From contig NZ_JAQKPV010000010.1 in NCBI RefSeq assembly GCF_028200735.1, forward strand, positions 124,001-188,000: a DNA stretch of 64,000 nucleotides. Reading direction: 5' to 3'. The position numbers and the translations under genes were made by a program. Positions 33,667-42,615 of this stretch are shown piece by piece (positions within the stretch are counted from its first letter, which is position 1; every line of letters starts with the position of its first letter). This stretch comes from Streptomyces sp. ACA25. GTDB taxonomy: Bacteria > Actinomycetota > Actinomycetes > Streptomycetales > Streptomycetaceae. Under the pieces are notes generated by a model. It did no database searches and was not told where the DNA came from. It worked only from the letters and a program-made list of their open reading frames with translations.

Positions 33667-34518
33667 TTACAGCTGGGCGGCTGTGGCGCGGGCCTCGCGG
33701 CGATGGTCACGGAAGGCGTGCACCCGGCGTGCGGTCGCGAACAGCGGGATCACCGCGCCGAGCACGACCTGCATGGAGCAGCCCGTCTGGAGCATCAGCT
33801 CGCCGCCGGGGGCGTCGAACGCCCAGGCGGTGAGCATTCCCATGCCGAGCACGATCCAGCCGAGCATGGCGGCCGCGAGGATGCCCCGCGGCTTGGGGTA
33901 CTCCACCCGGCTCACCATCAGCCAGGCGACGCCCAGGATGGCCAGCAGGGTGGGCACGAACGGCAGCTCGAGCAGCACGATGGAGACCACGGTGAGTGCC
34001 CCGAAAGGGCTCGGCATGCCCTGGAAGATGCCGTCGGGCACCGTCACGCACGAGAACCGGGCAAGCCGCAGCACCACCGCCAGCAGAACCACGATGGCGG
34101 CCAGCGCGGAGAGCGGTTCGTGCACGTCGCCGACGACCATCCCCCAGACGAGGACGAAGTACGCGGGTGCCAGCCCGAAGCTGATCAGGTCCGAGAGGTT
34201 GTCCAGCTCCGCTCCCATGGGCGAGCTGCGGAGCTTGCGCGCCACCAGCCCGTCGCACAGGTCGAAGACCGAGGCGAGGAGCATGAGCAGGACGGCGGTG
34301 GCGGCGTTGTTCCGGACCACCCCGACGTCCCCGCTGCCCGTCAGATGCGGGATGAGGACCCCGGTGGTGGTGAAGTACACCGCGAGGAATCCGCAGGTGG
34401 CGTTGCCCAGGGTGAGGGCGTCAGCTATCGAGAGCCGCAGGGACAGCGGCATCTCGTCCTCGTCCTCCTCGACCTCCCGGACCCAGGGGGTCCGGGTGTC
34501 GCGGTCAATCACGGTCAA
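33667..34518 (-). CDS. pssA: CDP-diacylglycerol-serine O-phosphatidyltransferase
   Basis: Makes phosphatidylserine from CDP-diacylglycerol and serine. 283 residues, integral membrane protein with about seven hydrophobic segments. The CDP-alcohol phosphotransferase signature DGLVARKLRSSPMGAELDNLSD (D-G-x2-A-R-x8-G-x3-D-x3-D) is complete. The start is uncertain: TTG at 34518 overlaps psd by 14 bp, and GTG at 34512 is an alternative. Coupled to psd, with which it forms phosphatidylethanolamine. Confidence 0.92.
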   Translation of the reverse strand: MTVIDRDTRTPWVREVEEDEDEMPLSLRLSIADALTLGNATCGFLAVYFTTTGVLIPHLTGSGDVGVVRNNAATAVLLMLLASVFDLCDGLVARKLRSSPMGAELDNLSDLISFGLAPAYFVLVWGMVVGDVHEPLSALAAIVVLLAVVLRLARFSCVTVPDGIFQGMPSPFGALTVVSIVLLELPFVPTLLAILGVAWLMVSRVEYPKPRGILAAAMLGWIVLGMGMLTAWAFDAPGGELMLQTGCSMQVVLGAVIPLFATARRVHAFRDHRREARATAAQL

Positions 34519-35152
34519 GGCGGGTCACCCCCGCGGTGGTGACCTGACCGACCCGGACATCCGGTTCGATGCCCTGGGGAAGGTACAGGTCCACGCGGGA
34601 GCCGAAACGGATCAGGCCGATCCGCTCACCCTGCTCGACCTTGCAGCCCTGCGGCACGTAAGGGACGATCCGCCGGGCCACCGCGCCGGCGATCTGGATC
34701 ATCTCGAAGTCGCCGAGCTCGCTGTCGAAACGCCACACCACCCGCTCGTTGTGCTCGCTCTCCTTGTTGAACGCCGGCACGTAGCCGCCGGGGATGTGCT
34801 CGACCGAGGCCACCGTGCCCGCGACCGGTGCGCGGTTGACGTGCACGTTGAGCGGACTCATGAAGATGGCCACCCGGGTGCGCCCGTCCTCCCACGGCAT
34901 GATGCTCTGCACCACGCCGTCCGCCGGGGAGATCACCCGGCCCTGGCCGAGCTCCCGCTCCGGATCACGGAAGAACCACAGCATGCCCGCGGCGAGAGCG
35001 GTCGTGGGCACGGCGGCGGCGGCCCACCGTGGGGAACGGCGGGCCTTCGCGAGGCTGACGGCGGCGGCGGTCACGGTCGGAAGCAGCCATGGCGACGCTC
35101 CGCGCGCGAGACGGACTCGGCCGCGGGGTACGGGAGAGGAGCGGTGGGGCAT
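34505..35152 (-). CDS. psd: Phosphatidylserine decarboxylase proenzyme
   Basis: 215 residues, the short (type II, archaeal/actinobacterial) form. One N-terminal membrane segment around AAAVPTTALAAGMLWFF, then ISPADGVV and MSPLNVHVNRAPVAG. Self-cleavage is expected at the GS of IRFGSRVD to leave a pyruvoyl-Ser on the alpha chain. It lies upstream of pssA, giving the two-step phosphatidylethanolamine route in one operon. Confidence 0.95.
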   Translation of the reverse strand: MPHRSSPVPRGRVRLARGASPWLLPTVTAAAVSLAKARRSPRWAAAAVPTTALAAGMLWFFRDPERELGQGRVISPADGVVQSIMPWEDGRTRVAIFMSPLNVHVNRAPVAGTVASVEHIPGGYVPAFNKESEHNERVVWRFDSELGDFEMIQIAGAVARRIVPYVPQGCKVEQGERIGLIRFGSRVDLYLPQGIEPDVRVGQVTTAGVTRLDRD

Positions 35153-35317
35153 GGAAGACCTTCGTAGCAGAGGAAGCCGCGCCTTGCGAAGCGGTGCGGC
35201 CTACCGGGAATGCTATCGGTTGCGGGCGGTAACTCGGCAAGCCAGCAGGCCGTTCCCGGACACAACTCCGGTCCAGCCGTGACCTGCCTGTCATCGAACA
35301 CCCCCCGGACGGCGGTG

Positions 35318-36529
35318 TCAGCCCTGGTTGCGGTACTCCTCGAGCAGCCGGCGACCGATGATCATCTTCTGGATCTCCGCCGTGCCCTCCCCGATCAGCA
35401 GCATCGGGGCCTCCCGGTAGAGCCGCTCGATCTCGTACTCCTTCGAGAAACCGTATCCTCCGTGGATCCGGAAGGAGTCCTCGACGACCTCCTTGCAGTA
35501 CTCCGAAGCCAGGTATTTCGCCATCCCGGCCTCCAGGTCGTTGCGCTGGCCGGAGTCCTTCTTGCGGGCGGCTCCCACCATCAGGGCGTGCGCGGCCTCG
35601 ACCTTGGTGGCCATGTCCGCCAGCTTGAACTGGATCGCCTGGTGCTGCGCGATCGGCTTGCCGAAGGTCTCCCGCTGCTGGGCGTAGTCGATGCCGAGCT
35701 CGAACGCCCGCTGGGCGACCCCGCAGCCCCGGGCGGCGACGTTGACCCGGCCCACCTCGACGCCGTCCATCATCTGGTAGAAGCCGCGGCCGGTCTTCCC
35801 GCCGAGCACCCGGTCGGCCGGAAGCCGCAGGCCGTCCATGATCATTTCAGTGGTGTCGACGCCCTTGTAGCCCATCTTCTCGATCTTGCCCGGGATGGTG
35901 AGTCCCGGCCTGACCTCGCCGAAGCCCGGCTCCTTCTCGATCAGGAAGGTCGTCATCGACTTGTGCGGCGCGGTGCCCTCCGGCTGCCCCTCGTCCGTCC
36001 GGCAGAGGACGGCGACCAGCGTGGACGAGCCGCCGTTGGTCAGCCACATCTTCTGGCCGGTGAGCAGGTAGTCACCGGTGGCGGGGTCGAGCACGCCCTT
36101 GGAGGAGATGGCCGAGACGTCCGAGCCGAGCGCCGGCTCCGACATGGAGAAGGCGCCGCGCACCTCGCCGGTGGCCATCTTGGGGAGGAAGTGGTCCCGC
36201 TGCTCCTGGGTGCCGTGCTGCTGGAGCAGGTACGCCACGATGAAGTGGGTGTTGATGATGCCCGAGACGCTCATCCAGCCGCGCGCGATCTCCTCCACAC
36301 ACAGGGCGTAGGTGAGCAGCGACTCCCCGAGGCCGCCGTACTCCTCCGGGATCATCAGCCCGAAAACGCCGAGATCCTTGAGCCCGGCGACGATCTCGCT
36401 GGGGTACTCGTCCCGGTGCTCCAGCTCGGTCGCGACCGGGATGATCTCTTTGTCGACGAAACTCCGTACGGTGCTGAGGATCTCCTGCTGGACATCCGTC
36501 AGTCCCTCGGTCTGTGCGAGACGGCCCAT
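35318..36529 (-). CDS. Acyl-CoA dehydrogenase, candidate methylsuccinyl-CoA dehydrogenase
   Basis: 403 residues, standard acyl-CoA dehydrogenase: MSEPALGSDVSAI and WLTNGGSSTLVAV FAD-binding regions, C-terminal IHGGYGFSKEYEIERLYR and IGEGTAEIQKMIIGRRLL. As last gene after mch, it is placed to oxidise (2S)-methylsuccinyl-CoA to mesaconyl-CoA in the ethylmalonyl-CoA pathway; position, not motif, drives this. GGAGAG near 36536 and only 1 bp between the mch stop and ATG 36529 indicate coupling. Confidence 0.85.
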   Translation of the reverse strand: MGRLAQTEGLTDVQQEILSTVRSFVDKEIIPVATELEHRDEYPSEIVAGLKDLGVFGLMIPEEYGGLGESLLTYALCVEEIARGWMSVSGIINTHFIVAYLLQQHGTQEQRDHFLPKMATGEVRGAFSMSEPALGSDVSAISSKGVLDPATGDYLLTGQKMWLTNGGSSTLVAVLCRTDEGQPEGTAPHKSMTTFLIEKEPGFGEVRPGLTIPGKIEKMGYKGVDTTEMIMDGLRLPADRVLGGKTGRGFYQMMDGVEVGRVNVAARGCGVAQRAFELGIDYAQQRETFGKPIAQHQAIQFKLADMATKVEAAHALMVGAARKKDSGQRNDLEAGMAKYLASEYCKEVVEDSFRIHGGYGFSKEYEIERLYREAPMLLIGEGTAEIQKMIIGRRLLEEYRNQG

Positions 36530-36530
36530 C

Positions 36531-37043
36531 TCAACTCTCCTTCTGGCGGAGTTCCGGGCGGCCGGGCTGCTCACCGCCACGCTCTGCGATGTAGGTGGCG
36601 TTCGGCACCATCACCTTGCGCCGGAAGACGCACACCAGGGTGCCGTCCTGCTTGTAGCCCTTGGTCTCGACGTGGACGATGCCGCGGTCGTTCTTCGACC
36701 GGGACGGTGTCTTGTCCAGGACGGTCGTCTCGCCGTAGACCGTGTCACCGTGGAAGGTCGGTGCCACGTGCCGCAGCGACTCGACCTCCAGGTTCGCGAT
36801 GGCCTTGCCGGAGACGTCCGGCACGGACATGCCCAGCAGGAGGGAGTAGATGTAGTTGCCGACCACCACGTTCCTGCCGAAGTCCGTGGTCTGCTCCGCG
36901 TAGTGCGCGTCCATGTGCAGCGGGTGGTGGTTCATGGTGAGAAGGCAGAAGAGATGGTCGTCGTACTCGGTGACCGTCTTGCCGGGCCAGTGCCGGTAGA
37001 CATCTCCGACGGTGAACTCTTCAAAAGTGCGGCCGAATTGCAC
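36531..37043 (-). CDS. MaoC-like hydratase, candidate mesaconyl-C1-CoA hydratase
   Basis: 170 residues with a hot-dog fold: GRTFEEFTVGDVYRHWPG, the hydratase motif region LTMNHHPLHMDAHYAEQT and VVVGNYIYSLLLGMSV. Hydrates mesaconyl-CoA to beta-methylmalyl-CoA in this pathway. GTG 37043 has GGAG 7 nt upstream. It sits between the CitE-like lyase and the dehydrogenase, matching the pathway order of genes. Confidence 0.88.
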   Translation of the reverse strand: MQFGRTFEEFTVGDVYRHWPGKTVTEYDDHLFCLLTMNHHPLHMDAHYAEQTTDFGRNVVVGNYIYSLLLGMSVPDVSGKAIANLEVESLRHVAPTFHGDTVYGETTVLDKTPSRSKNDRGIVHVETKGYKQDGTLVCVFRRKVMVPNATYIAERGGEQPGRPELRQKES

Positions 37044-37117
37044 GATGCGGCTCCGGGATGAGGGCGGATGGGGGGAGAGCGGCGCGAGCGGCGGCCGGTG
37101 ACGGCCGCCGCGCCCGG

Positions 37118-38104
37118 TCAGCTGGTGGGTGGCTCGAACTTCGAGGTCCGGCGCAGCCCGGCGGCCCGGCCCTTGCCCGCCATGACCAGAGCCATCTTGC
37201 GGCTGGCCTCGTCGATCATCTCGTCGCCGATCATCGCGGAGCCCTTCGCACCGCCCTCGGCAGAGGTGAACCAGTCGTAGGCGTCCAGGATGAGCTCGGC
37301 GTGGTCGTAGTCCTCCTGGGTGGGGGAGAAGATCTCGTTCGAGGCGTCCACCTGGCCGGGGTGCAGCACCCACTTGCCGTCGAAACCCAGTGCGGCGGCC
37401 CGCCGTGCCACCTCGCGGTAGCCGTCCACGTCGCGGATCTGCAGGTAGGGGCCGTCGATGGCCTGCAGGTCGTTGGCCCGGGCCGCCATCAGGATCCGCA
37501 TCAGGATGTAGTGGTAGGCGTCCGCGGGGTAGCCCGGCGGCTGCTCGCCGACCACCAGCGACTTCATGTTGATGGAGGCCATGAAGTCGGCCGGCCCGAA
37601 GATGATGGTCTCCAGCCGCGGCGAGGCCGCCGCGATGTCGTCGACGTTGACCAGGCCCTTGGCGTTCTCGATCTGCGCCTCGATGCCGATCCGGCCCACC
37701 TCGAAGCCCATGGTCTTCTCGATCTGGGTGAGCAGCAGGTCCAGCGCGACGACCTGCTGGGCATCCTGCACCTTCGGCAGCATGAGGCAGTCGAGGTTGG
37801 GGCCGGCGCCCTCCACCACGGTGACCACGTCGCGGTAGGTCCAGTGGGTGGTCCAGTCGTTCACCCGCACGACCCGGGTCTTGCCGGTCCAGTCGCCCTT
37901 GTTCAGCGCGTCGACGATGGTGTGCCGTGCGCCCTCCTTGGCCAGCGGGGCGCAGGCGTCCTCCAGATCGAGGAACACCTGGTCCGCGGGCAGTCCCTGG
38001 GCCTTCTCCAGGAAGCGGGGGTTGCTGCCGGGCACCGCGAGACAGGAACGGCGCGGACGCAGCCGGTCGGTACCGGCGGGGGCCCCGGTGGGAAGGGCGG
38101 TCAT
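37118..38104 (-). CDS. CitE-like lyase, candidate malyl-CoA/beta-methylmalyl-CoA lyase
   Basis: 328 residues. HpcH/HpaI-CitE fold with CLAVPGSNPRFLEKA, FLDLEDACAP, IIFGPADFMASINM and WVLHPGQVDASNEIF. Cleaves beta-methylmalyl-CoA to glyoxylate and propionyl-CoA. Its glyoxylate would be used by malate synthase, which is encoded 35 kb away. ATG 38104 overlaps the mutase stop (ATGA) and has GGAGG 7 nt upstream. Confidence 0.9.
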   Translation of the reverse strand: MTALPTGAPAGTDRLRPRRSCLAVPGSNPRFLEKAQGLPADQVFLDLEDACAPLAKEGARHTIVDALNKGDWTGKTRVVRVNDWTTHWTYRDVVTVVEGAGPNLDCLMLPKVQDAQQVVALDLLLTQIEKTMGFEVGRIGIEAQIENAKGLVNVDDIAAASPRLETIIFGPADFMASINMKSLVVGEQPPGYPADAYHYILMRILMAARANDLQAIDGPYLQIRDVDGYREVARRAAALGFDGKWVLHPGQVDASNEIFSPTQEDYDHAELILDAYDWFTSAEGGAKGSAMIGDEMIDEASRKMALVMAGKGRAAGLRRTSKFEPPTS

Positions 38105-40113
38105 GGGGAAACCTCCAGAGGGTCGAGCTTGTTCGCGAGACGGATCTCGTCGACGATACGGCTGATGATCCCGGTGATTCCGAAGTCCTTGGGCGTGAAC
38201 ACGGCCGCCACACCCGCGGCGCGCAACGCCTCGGCGTCGGCGGCGGGGATGATGCCGCCGACGATGACGGTCATGTCGCCCGCCCCGGCCGCGCGCAGCC
38301 GGTCCAGGACGTCGGGGACCAGTGCTGCGTGCGAACCGGAGAGGATGGACAGCCCCACGCAATGCACGTCCTCGGCGACGGCCGCCGCGACGATCTGCTC
38401 CGGGGTGAGCCGGATGCCCTGGTAGATCACCTCGAAGCCGGCGTCCCGGGCCCGGACGGCGATCTGCTCGGCGCCGTTGCTGTGCCCGTCCAGTCCCGGC
38501 TTGCCGACGAGCAGTCGGAGCTTCCCGCAGCCGAGCTCCTCGGCGGTGGCGGCGACCTTGCGGTGGACCACGGCGAGTGGGGACCCCTCCTCGGCGCTGA
38601 CGGCGACCGGCGCGCTGCTCACCCCGGTGGGGGCACGGAACTCGCCGAACACCTCGCGGAGCGCCCAGGACCACTCGCCGGTGGTGACCCCGGCACGTGC
38701 GCACTCCAGGGTGGCCGGCATGAGGTTGCCGGTGCCCGCAGCGGTCCGCTTGAGTTCGCCCAGCGCCCGGTGCACGCGGGCGTCGTCCCGTTCGTCCCGC
38801 CACTGGCCCAGGGCCTGCACGACCCGGGCCTCGTTCTCGGGATCCACCGTCATGATGGCGGTGTCGAGGTCGGCGGTGAGCGGGCTGGGTTCGGTGGTCT
38901 CGTAGCAGTTGACCCCGACGATCTTCTCCCGGCCGGACTCGATCGCGGCCCGTCGCTCTGCGTGCGCGGCGACCAGTTGCGACTTCAGGTAGCCGGACTC
39001 GACGGCGGCCATGGCGCCGCCCATCTCCTCGATCCGTGCCATCTCGGTCAGGGACTCCTCGACGAGGGAGGCGACCTTGGTATCGATGACATGGCTGCCG
39101 GCGAAGATGTCCTCGTACTCCAGCAGGTCGCTCTCCAGCGCGAGGACTTGCTGGATGCGCAGGGACCACTGCTGGTCGAACGGCCGGGGCAGGCCCAGCG
39201 CCTCGTTCCAGGCGGGGAGCTGCACCGCGCGGGCCCGGGCGTCCTTGGAGAGGGTGACGGCCAGCATCTCCAGCACGATCCGCTGGATGTTGTTCTCCGG
39301 CTGCGCCTCGGTGAGACCGAGCGAGTTGACCTGCACGCCGTACCGGAAACGCCGCTGCTTGGGGTTCTCGATGCCGTAGCGCTCGCGGGTGACCTGGTCC
39401 CAGAGGCGGGTGAAGGCCCGCATCTTGCACATTTCCTCGACGAAGCGGACGCCGGCGTTGACGAAGAAGGAGATGCGGGCGACGACGTCGCCCATCCGCT
39501 CCTGGGGCACCTGACCGGAGTCCCGGACGGCGTCCAGCACGGCGACCGCGGTGGCCATCGCGTAGGCGATCTCCTGTACCGGGGTGGCCCCCGCCTCCTG
39601 CAGGTGGTAGCTGCAGATGTTGATCGGGTTCCACTTGGGCATGTGGTTCACCGTGTAGGCGATCATGTCCGTGGTGAGCCGGAGGGACGGGCCGGGCGGG
39701 AAGACGTGCGTTCCCCGGGACAGGTACTCCTTGACGATGTCGTTCTGCGTCGTGCCCTGGAGCCCGGCGGGGTCGGCGCCCTGTTCCTCGGCGACCACCT
39801 GGTACAGCGCGAGCAGCCACATGGCGGTGGCGTTGATGGTCATCGAGGTGTTCATCCGCTCCAGCGGAATGTCCCTCAGCAGCCGTTCCATGTCACCGAG
39901 ATGCGCCACCGGAACCCCGACCCGCCCCACCTCCCCGCGGGCGAGGATGTGGTCGGGGTCGTAGCCCGTCTGGGTCGGCAGGTCGAACGCGACCGACAGG
40001 CCGGTCTGGCCCTTGGAGAGGTTGCGCCGGTAGAGCTCGTTGGACGCTTCGGCGCTGGAGTGCCCGGCGTAGGTCCGCATCAGCCACGGACGGTCCTTCT
40101 GGCGATGGGTCAT
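38101..40113 (-). CDS. meaA: Ethylmalonyl-CoA mutase (MeaA/Ecm)
   Basis: 670 residues, single-chain B12 mutase. The catalytic barrel carries LPTQTGYDPDH and TMTINATAMW-like SMTINATAMWLLAL; the C-terminal B12 domain holds the His-on loop DGHSNG and later GLSILSGSH and VGGIIPAADAE. Converts ethylmalonyl-CoA to methylsuccinyl-CoA; MeaA-type proteins sit with ccr, distinguishing it from methylmalonyl-CoA mutase. ATG 40113 chosen, 8 bp after the ccr stop; an alternative start is the later ATG at MRTYAGHSS. Confidence 0.93.
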   Translation of the reverse strand: MTHRQKDRPWLMRTYAGHSSAEASNELYRRNLSKGQTGLSVAFDLPTQTGYDPDHILARGEVGRVGVPVAHLGDMERLLRDIPLERMNTSMTINATAMWLLALYQVVAEEQGADPAGLQGTTQNDIVKEYLSRGTHVFPPGPSLRLTTDMIAYTVNHMPKWNPINICSYHLQEAGATPVQEIAYAMATAVAVLDAVRDSGQVPQERMGDVVARISFFVNAGVRFVEEMCKMRAFTRLWDQVTRERYGIENPKQRRFRYGVQVNSLGLTEAQPENNIQRIVLEMLAVTLSKDARARAVQLPAWNEALGLPRPFDQQWSLRIQQVLALESDLLEYEDIFAGSHVIDTKVASLVEESLTEMARIEEMGGAMAAVESGYLKSQLVAAHAERRAAIESGREKIVGVNCYETTEPSPLTADLDTAIMTVDPENEARVVQALGQWRDERDDARVHRALGELKRTAAGTGNLMPATLECARAGVTTGEWSWALREVFGEFRAPTGVSSAPVAVSAEEGSPLAVVHRKVAATAEELGCGKLRLLVGKPGLDGHSNGAEQIAVRARDAGFEVIYQGIRLTPEQIVAAAVAEDVHCVGLSILSGSHAALVPDVLDRLRAAGAGDMTVIVGGIIPAADAEALRAAGVAAVFTPKDFGITGIISRIVDEIRLANKLDPLEVSP

Positions 40114-40121
40114 GAGGGGCC

Positions 40122-41459
40122 TCAGACGTTCCGGAAGCGGTTGATGGCGTCCAAGTGCTGCTCGCGCATCCCGGGGTCGCGCACACCCATTCCCTCCTGC
40201 GGAGCAAGGGCGAGCACGCCCACCTTCCCCTGGTGCAGGTTGCGGTGCACGTCGAAGGCCGCCTGCCCGGTCTCCTCCAGGGAGTAGGTCTTCGACAGGG
40301 TCGGGTGGATCTTGCCCTTGGCGATCAGCCGGTTGGCCTCCCACGCCTCGCGGTAGTTCGCGAAGTGCGAGCCGACGATCTTCTTCAGGCTCATCCACAG
40401 GTACCGGTTGTCGTAGCTGTGCATGTAGCCGGAGGTCGACGCGCAGGTGACGATGGTGCCGCCCTTGCGGGTGACGTAGACGCTGGCGCCGAAGGTCTCC
40501 TGGCCGGGGTGCTCGAAGACGATGTCCACGTCCTCGCCGCCGGTCAGCTCCCGGATCTTCTTGCCGAACCGCTTCCACTCGCGGGGGTCCTGGGTGTGCT
40601 CGTCCTTCCAGAACCGGTACCCCTCCGCGTTGCGGTCGATGATCGCCTCCGCCCCCATGCGGCGACAGATCTCGGCCTTCTTGTCGCTGGAGACCACGCA
40701 GATCGGGTTGGCCCCGCCGGCGAGCGCGAACTGGGTGGCGTAGGAGCCGAGGCCGCCGCTGGCCCCCCAGATCAGCACGTTGTCGCCCTGCTTCATGCCG
40801 GCGCCGTTGCGCGAGACGAGCTGCCGGTAGGCGGTGGAGTTCACCAGGCCGGGCGCCGCGGCCTCCTCCCAGGACAGGTGCCGGGGCTTGGGCATGAGCT
40901 GGTTGGTCTTGACCAGGGCGATCTCGGCGAGGCCGCCGAAGTTGGTCTCGAAGCCCCAGATCCGCTGTTCCGGGTCGAGCATCGTGTCGTTGTGCCCGTC
41001 GGCAGACTCCAGCTCCACGGAAAGGCAGTGCGCGACGACCTCGTCGCCGGGCTGCCAGGCGTTGACGCCCTCCCCGGTGCGCAGCACCACGCCGGACAGG
41101 TCGGACCCGATGACGTGGTAGGGAAGGTCGTGCCGCTTGGTCAGCGGGGAGAGCCTGCCGTAGCGCTCGAGAAAACTGAAGGTGGACACGGGCTCGAAGA
41201 TCGAGGTCCACACGGAGTTGTAGTTCACCGAGCTGGCCATGACGGCGACCAGTGCCTCACCGGGGCCGAGCCGGGGCACCGGGACCTCGTCCAGGTGCAG
41301 GGACTTGCGCGGGTCCTTGTCGCGGCTGGGAACCCCCGCGAACATCTCGGCCTCGTCCTTGTGCACGGTGATGGCGCGGTAGGACTCGGGCACGGGCAGG
41401 GCGGCGAAGTCCTCCGCCGTGGTGTCCGACGCGGTGATGGCGTCCAGGATGTCCTTCAC
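40122..41459 (-). CDS. ccr: Crotonyl-CoA carboxylase/reductase
   Basis: 445 residues, zinc-less medium-chain reductase. NADPH-binding GASGGLGSYATQFAL; the N-terminal region has SLHLDEVPVPRLGPGEALVAV and SSVNYNSVWTSIFEP; FEHPGQETFGASVYV and a C-terminal QEGMGVRDP follow. Carboxylates crotonyl-CoA to ethylmalonyl-CoA, the committed step, and can supply extender units for polyketides. GTG 41459 has GGAGG 7 nt upstream. First gene of the five-gene operon. Confidence 0.97.
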   Translation of the reverse strand: MKDILDAITASDTTAEDFAALPVPESYRAITVHKDEAEMFAGVPSRDKDPRKSLHLDEVPVPRLGPGEALVAVMASSVNYNSVWTSIFEPVSTFSFLERYGRLSPLTKRHDLPYHVIGSDLSGVVLRTGEGVNAWQPGDEVVAHCLSVELESADGHNDTMLDPEQRIWGFETNFGGLAEIALVKTNQLMPKPRHLSWEEAAAPGLVNSTAYRQLVSRNGAGMKQGDNVLIWGASGGLGSYATQFALAGGANPICVVSSDKKAEICRRMGAEAIIDRNAEGYRFWKDEHTQDPREWKRFGKKIRELTGGEDVDIVFEHPGQETFGASVYVTRKGGTIVTCASTSGYMHSYDNRYLWMSLKKIVGSHFANYREAWEANRLIAKGKIHPTLSKTYSLEETGQAAFDVHRNLHQGKVGVLALAPQEGMGVRDPGMREQHLDAINRFRNV

Positions 41460-41636
41460 GATGGTGCCTCCGGAAGAGCGCGTCCGTCGGGACGCATATG
41501 GGGACGACAGGTTGTTCCACTTGCTGCTGTGCCGTCGGTCCGGCGGCGGTTCCGGCTGGTGCGCGGTGGCGCGGGCCTGTGACGCAGGCATCCGAGGCAC
41601 CCGGTGGTTCGGTGGGACAGTGCCCGGACACTCAAC

Positions 41637-41665
41637 ACGCTATGGCACGGCGTGCCAGGTGGCAA
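41637..41665 (-). promoter_or_regulatory. Predicted ccr promoter with operator in the spacer
   Basis: On the minus strand TTGCCA (41665-41660) and TAGCGT (41642-41637) are separated by 17 bp, a good sigma70-like pair. The spacer contains the perfect 15-bp palindrome TGGCACG-G-CGTGCCA (41643-41657), so a bound repressor would block RNA polymerase. A leader of about 170 nt would follow. The neighbouring TetR protein is the first candidate. Confidence 0.55.
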
Positions 41666-41679
41666 GACACTCAGTGCCA
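41660..41679. promoter_or_regulatory. Second TGGCA/TGCCA inverted repeat upstream of ccr
   Basis: TGGCA-N10-TGCCA, adjoining the operator at 41643-41657 and sharing its TGGCA/TGCCA arms, so two regulator dimers could cover the -35 area. The rest of the 363-bp gap 41460-41822 holds the leader and the tetR terminator, with no other gene. Confidence 0.4.
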
Positions 41680-41762
41680 ACAATTTCGCTCACCTGACAT
41701 CAGGGGGCCACGCATGAGCGACACGGGGGTCCGGCGGCTGGGTGCGGCCGGGTATACGCGAT

Positions 41763-41799
41763 CGGCCGCGGAGACCCCCTCGGGAGGTCTCCGCGGCCG
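41763..41799 (-). terminator. Terminator after the TetR regulator gene
   Basis: 14-nt perfect arms (CGGCCGCGGAGACC and complement) with a 9-nt loop, 24 bp past the stop of the regulator gene. It insulates the ccr promoter from upstream transcription. Confidence 0.75.
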
Positions 41800-41822
41800 T
41801 GGTCCGCGGCCGTGGCCGGGCG

Positions 41823-42587
41823 TCAGCGCCTGCCGAGCGCCTGTTCGATCGTGCGCATGACTTCGGGGAGCGGCGCGTCGGTGCGCGACACCGTCACCAG
41901 CACCTCGTTGCCGGCGGAGGCCACCGCAGCAGGCGCCTTCCCGCCGATCTGCGGGAGCGAGCCGAAGGTGCGCCGGACGATGGCGAAGGCGCGGTCCAGT
42001 TCGGCCTCCACATCACCCTGCCCGCCACGCCGCAGCCATCGCCGCAGCACGTGGTTGTGCGCGGTCACCACCGCCGACGCGGCCACCTCGGCGAGCAGCG
42101 GCTCGTCGATGTTCCCGTTGCTGTCCTCCGGGGCCGTCTCGTCGAAATGGCCCAGCAGGTAGCGGGTGAACAGCCGCTCGTAGCGCGCCACCGAGGCGAT
42201 CTCCCGCTCCCGGAGCGCGGGGACCTCCCGGGTGAGCTGGTAGCGCTCCACGGACACGGCCGGGGAGGCCGCGTACATGCGCATGACCTCCTTGATGCCG
42301 TGGCACACCGTGTCGATCGGGTTCTCGTGCGGCGGCGCGGCGTCGAGCACGGCCTTGGCCCGCACCAGGGTGTCGTCGTGGTCCGGGAAGATCGCCTCCT
42401 CCTTCGAGCGGAAGTGCCGGAAGAAGGTGCGCCGGGCCACCCCCGCCGCGGCGGCGATCTCGTCCACCGTGGTCGCCGCGTACCCCTTGGTGGCGAACAG
42501 TTCCAGCGCGGCCGTCGCCAGCTCGCGGCGGACCTTCAGCCGCTGGGAGGAGGGCTGCGGACGGGCGGACTTCACGGGCTGGGCCAT
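41823..42587 (-). CDS. TetR-family transcriptional regulator
   Basis: 254 residues. The helix-turn-helix (about 20-65) reads ATAALELFATKGYAATTVDEIAAAAGVARRTFFRHFRSKE. The C-terminal ligand domain is helical and unassigned. It lies 28 bp downstream of the 3-hydroxyacyl-CoA dehydrogenase gene in the same direction and upstream of the ccr operon. It is therefore the likely regulator of C4 acyl-CoA genes, sensing an acyl-CoA. The TGGCA/TGCCA repeats before ccr are candidate sites, unproven. Confidence 0.85.
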   Translation of the reverse strand: MAQPVKSARPQPSSQRLKVRRELATAALELFATKGYAATTVDEIAAAAGVARRTFFRHFRSKEEAIFPDHDDTLVRAKAVLDAAPPHENPIDTVCHGIKEVMRMYAASPAVSVERYQLTREVPALREREIASVARYERLFTRYLLGHFDETAPEDSNGNIDEPLLAEVAASAVVTAHNHVLRRWLRRGGQGDVEAELDRAFAIVRRTFGSLPQIGGKAPAAVASAGNEVLVTVSRTDAPLPEVMRTIEQALGRR

Positions 42588-42615
42588 GAGGTGAACGTAC
42601 TGTATTCACCCGCCC

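Noticed and set aside
37118..39820. Long minus-strand frame joining the CitE-like lyase to upstream sequence
   Set aside because: The extension is out of frame with the mutase and carries no similarity; ATG 38104 with a good Shine-Dalgarno is the start.
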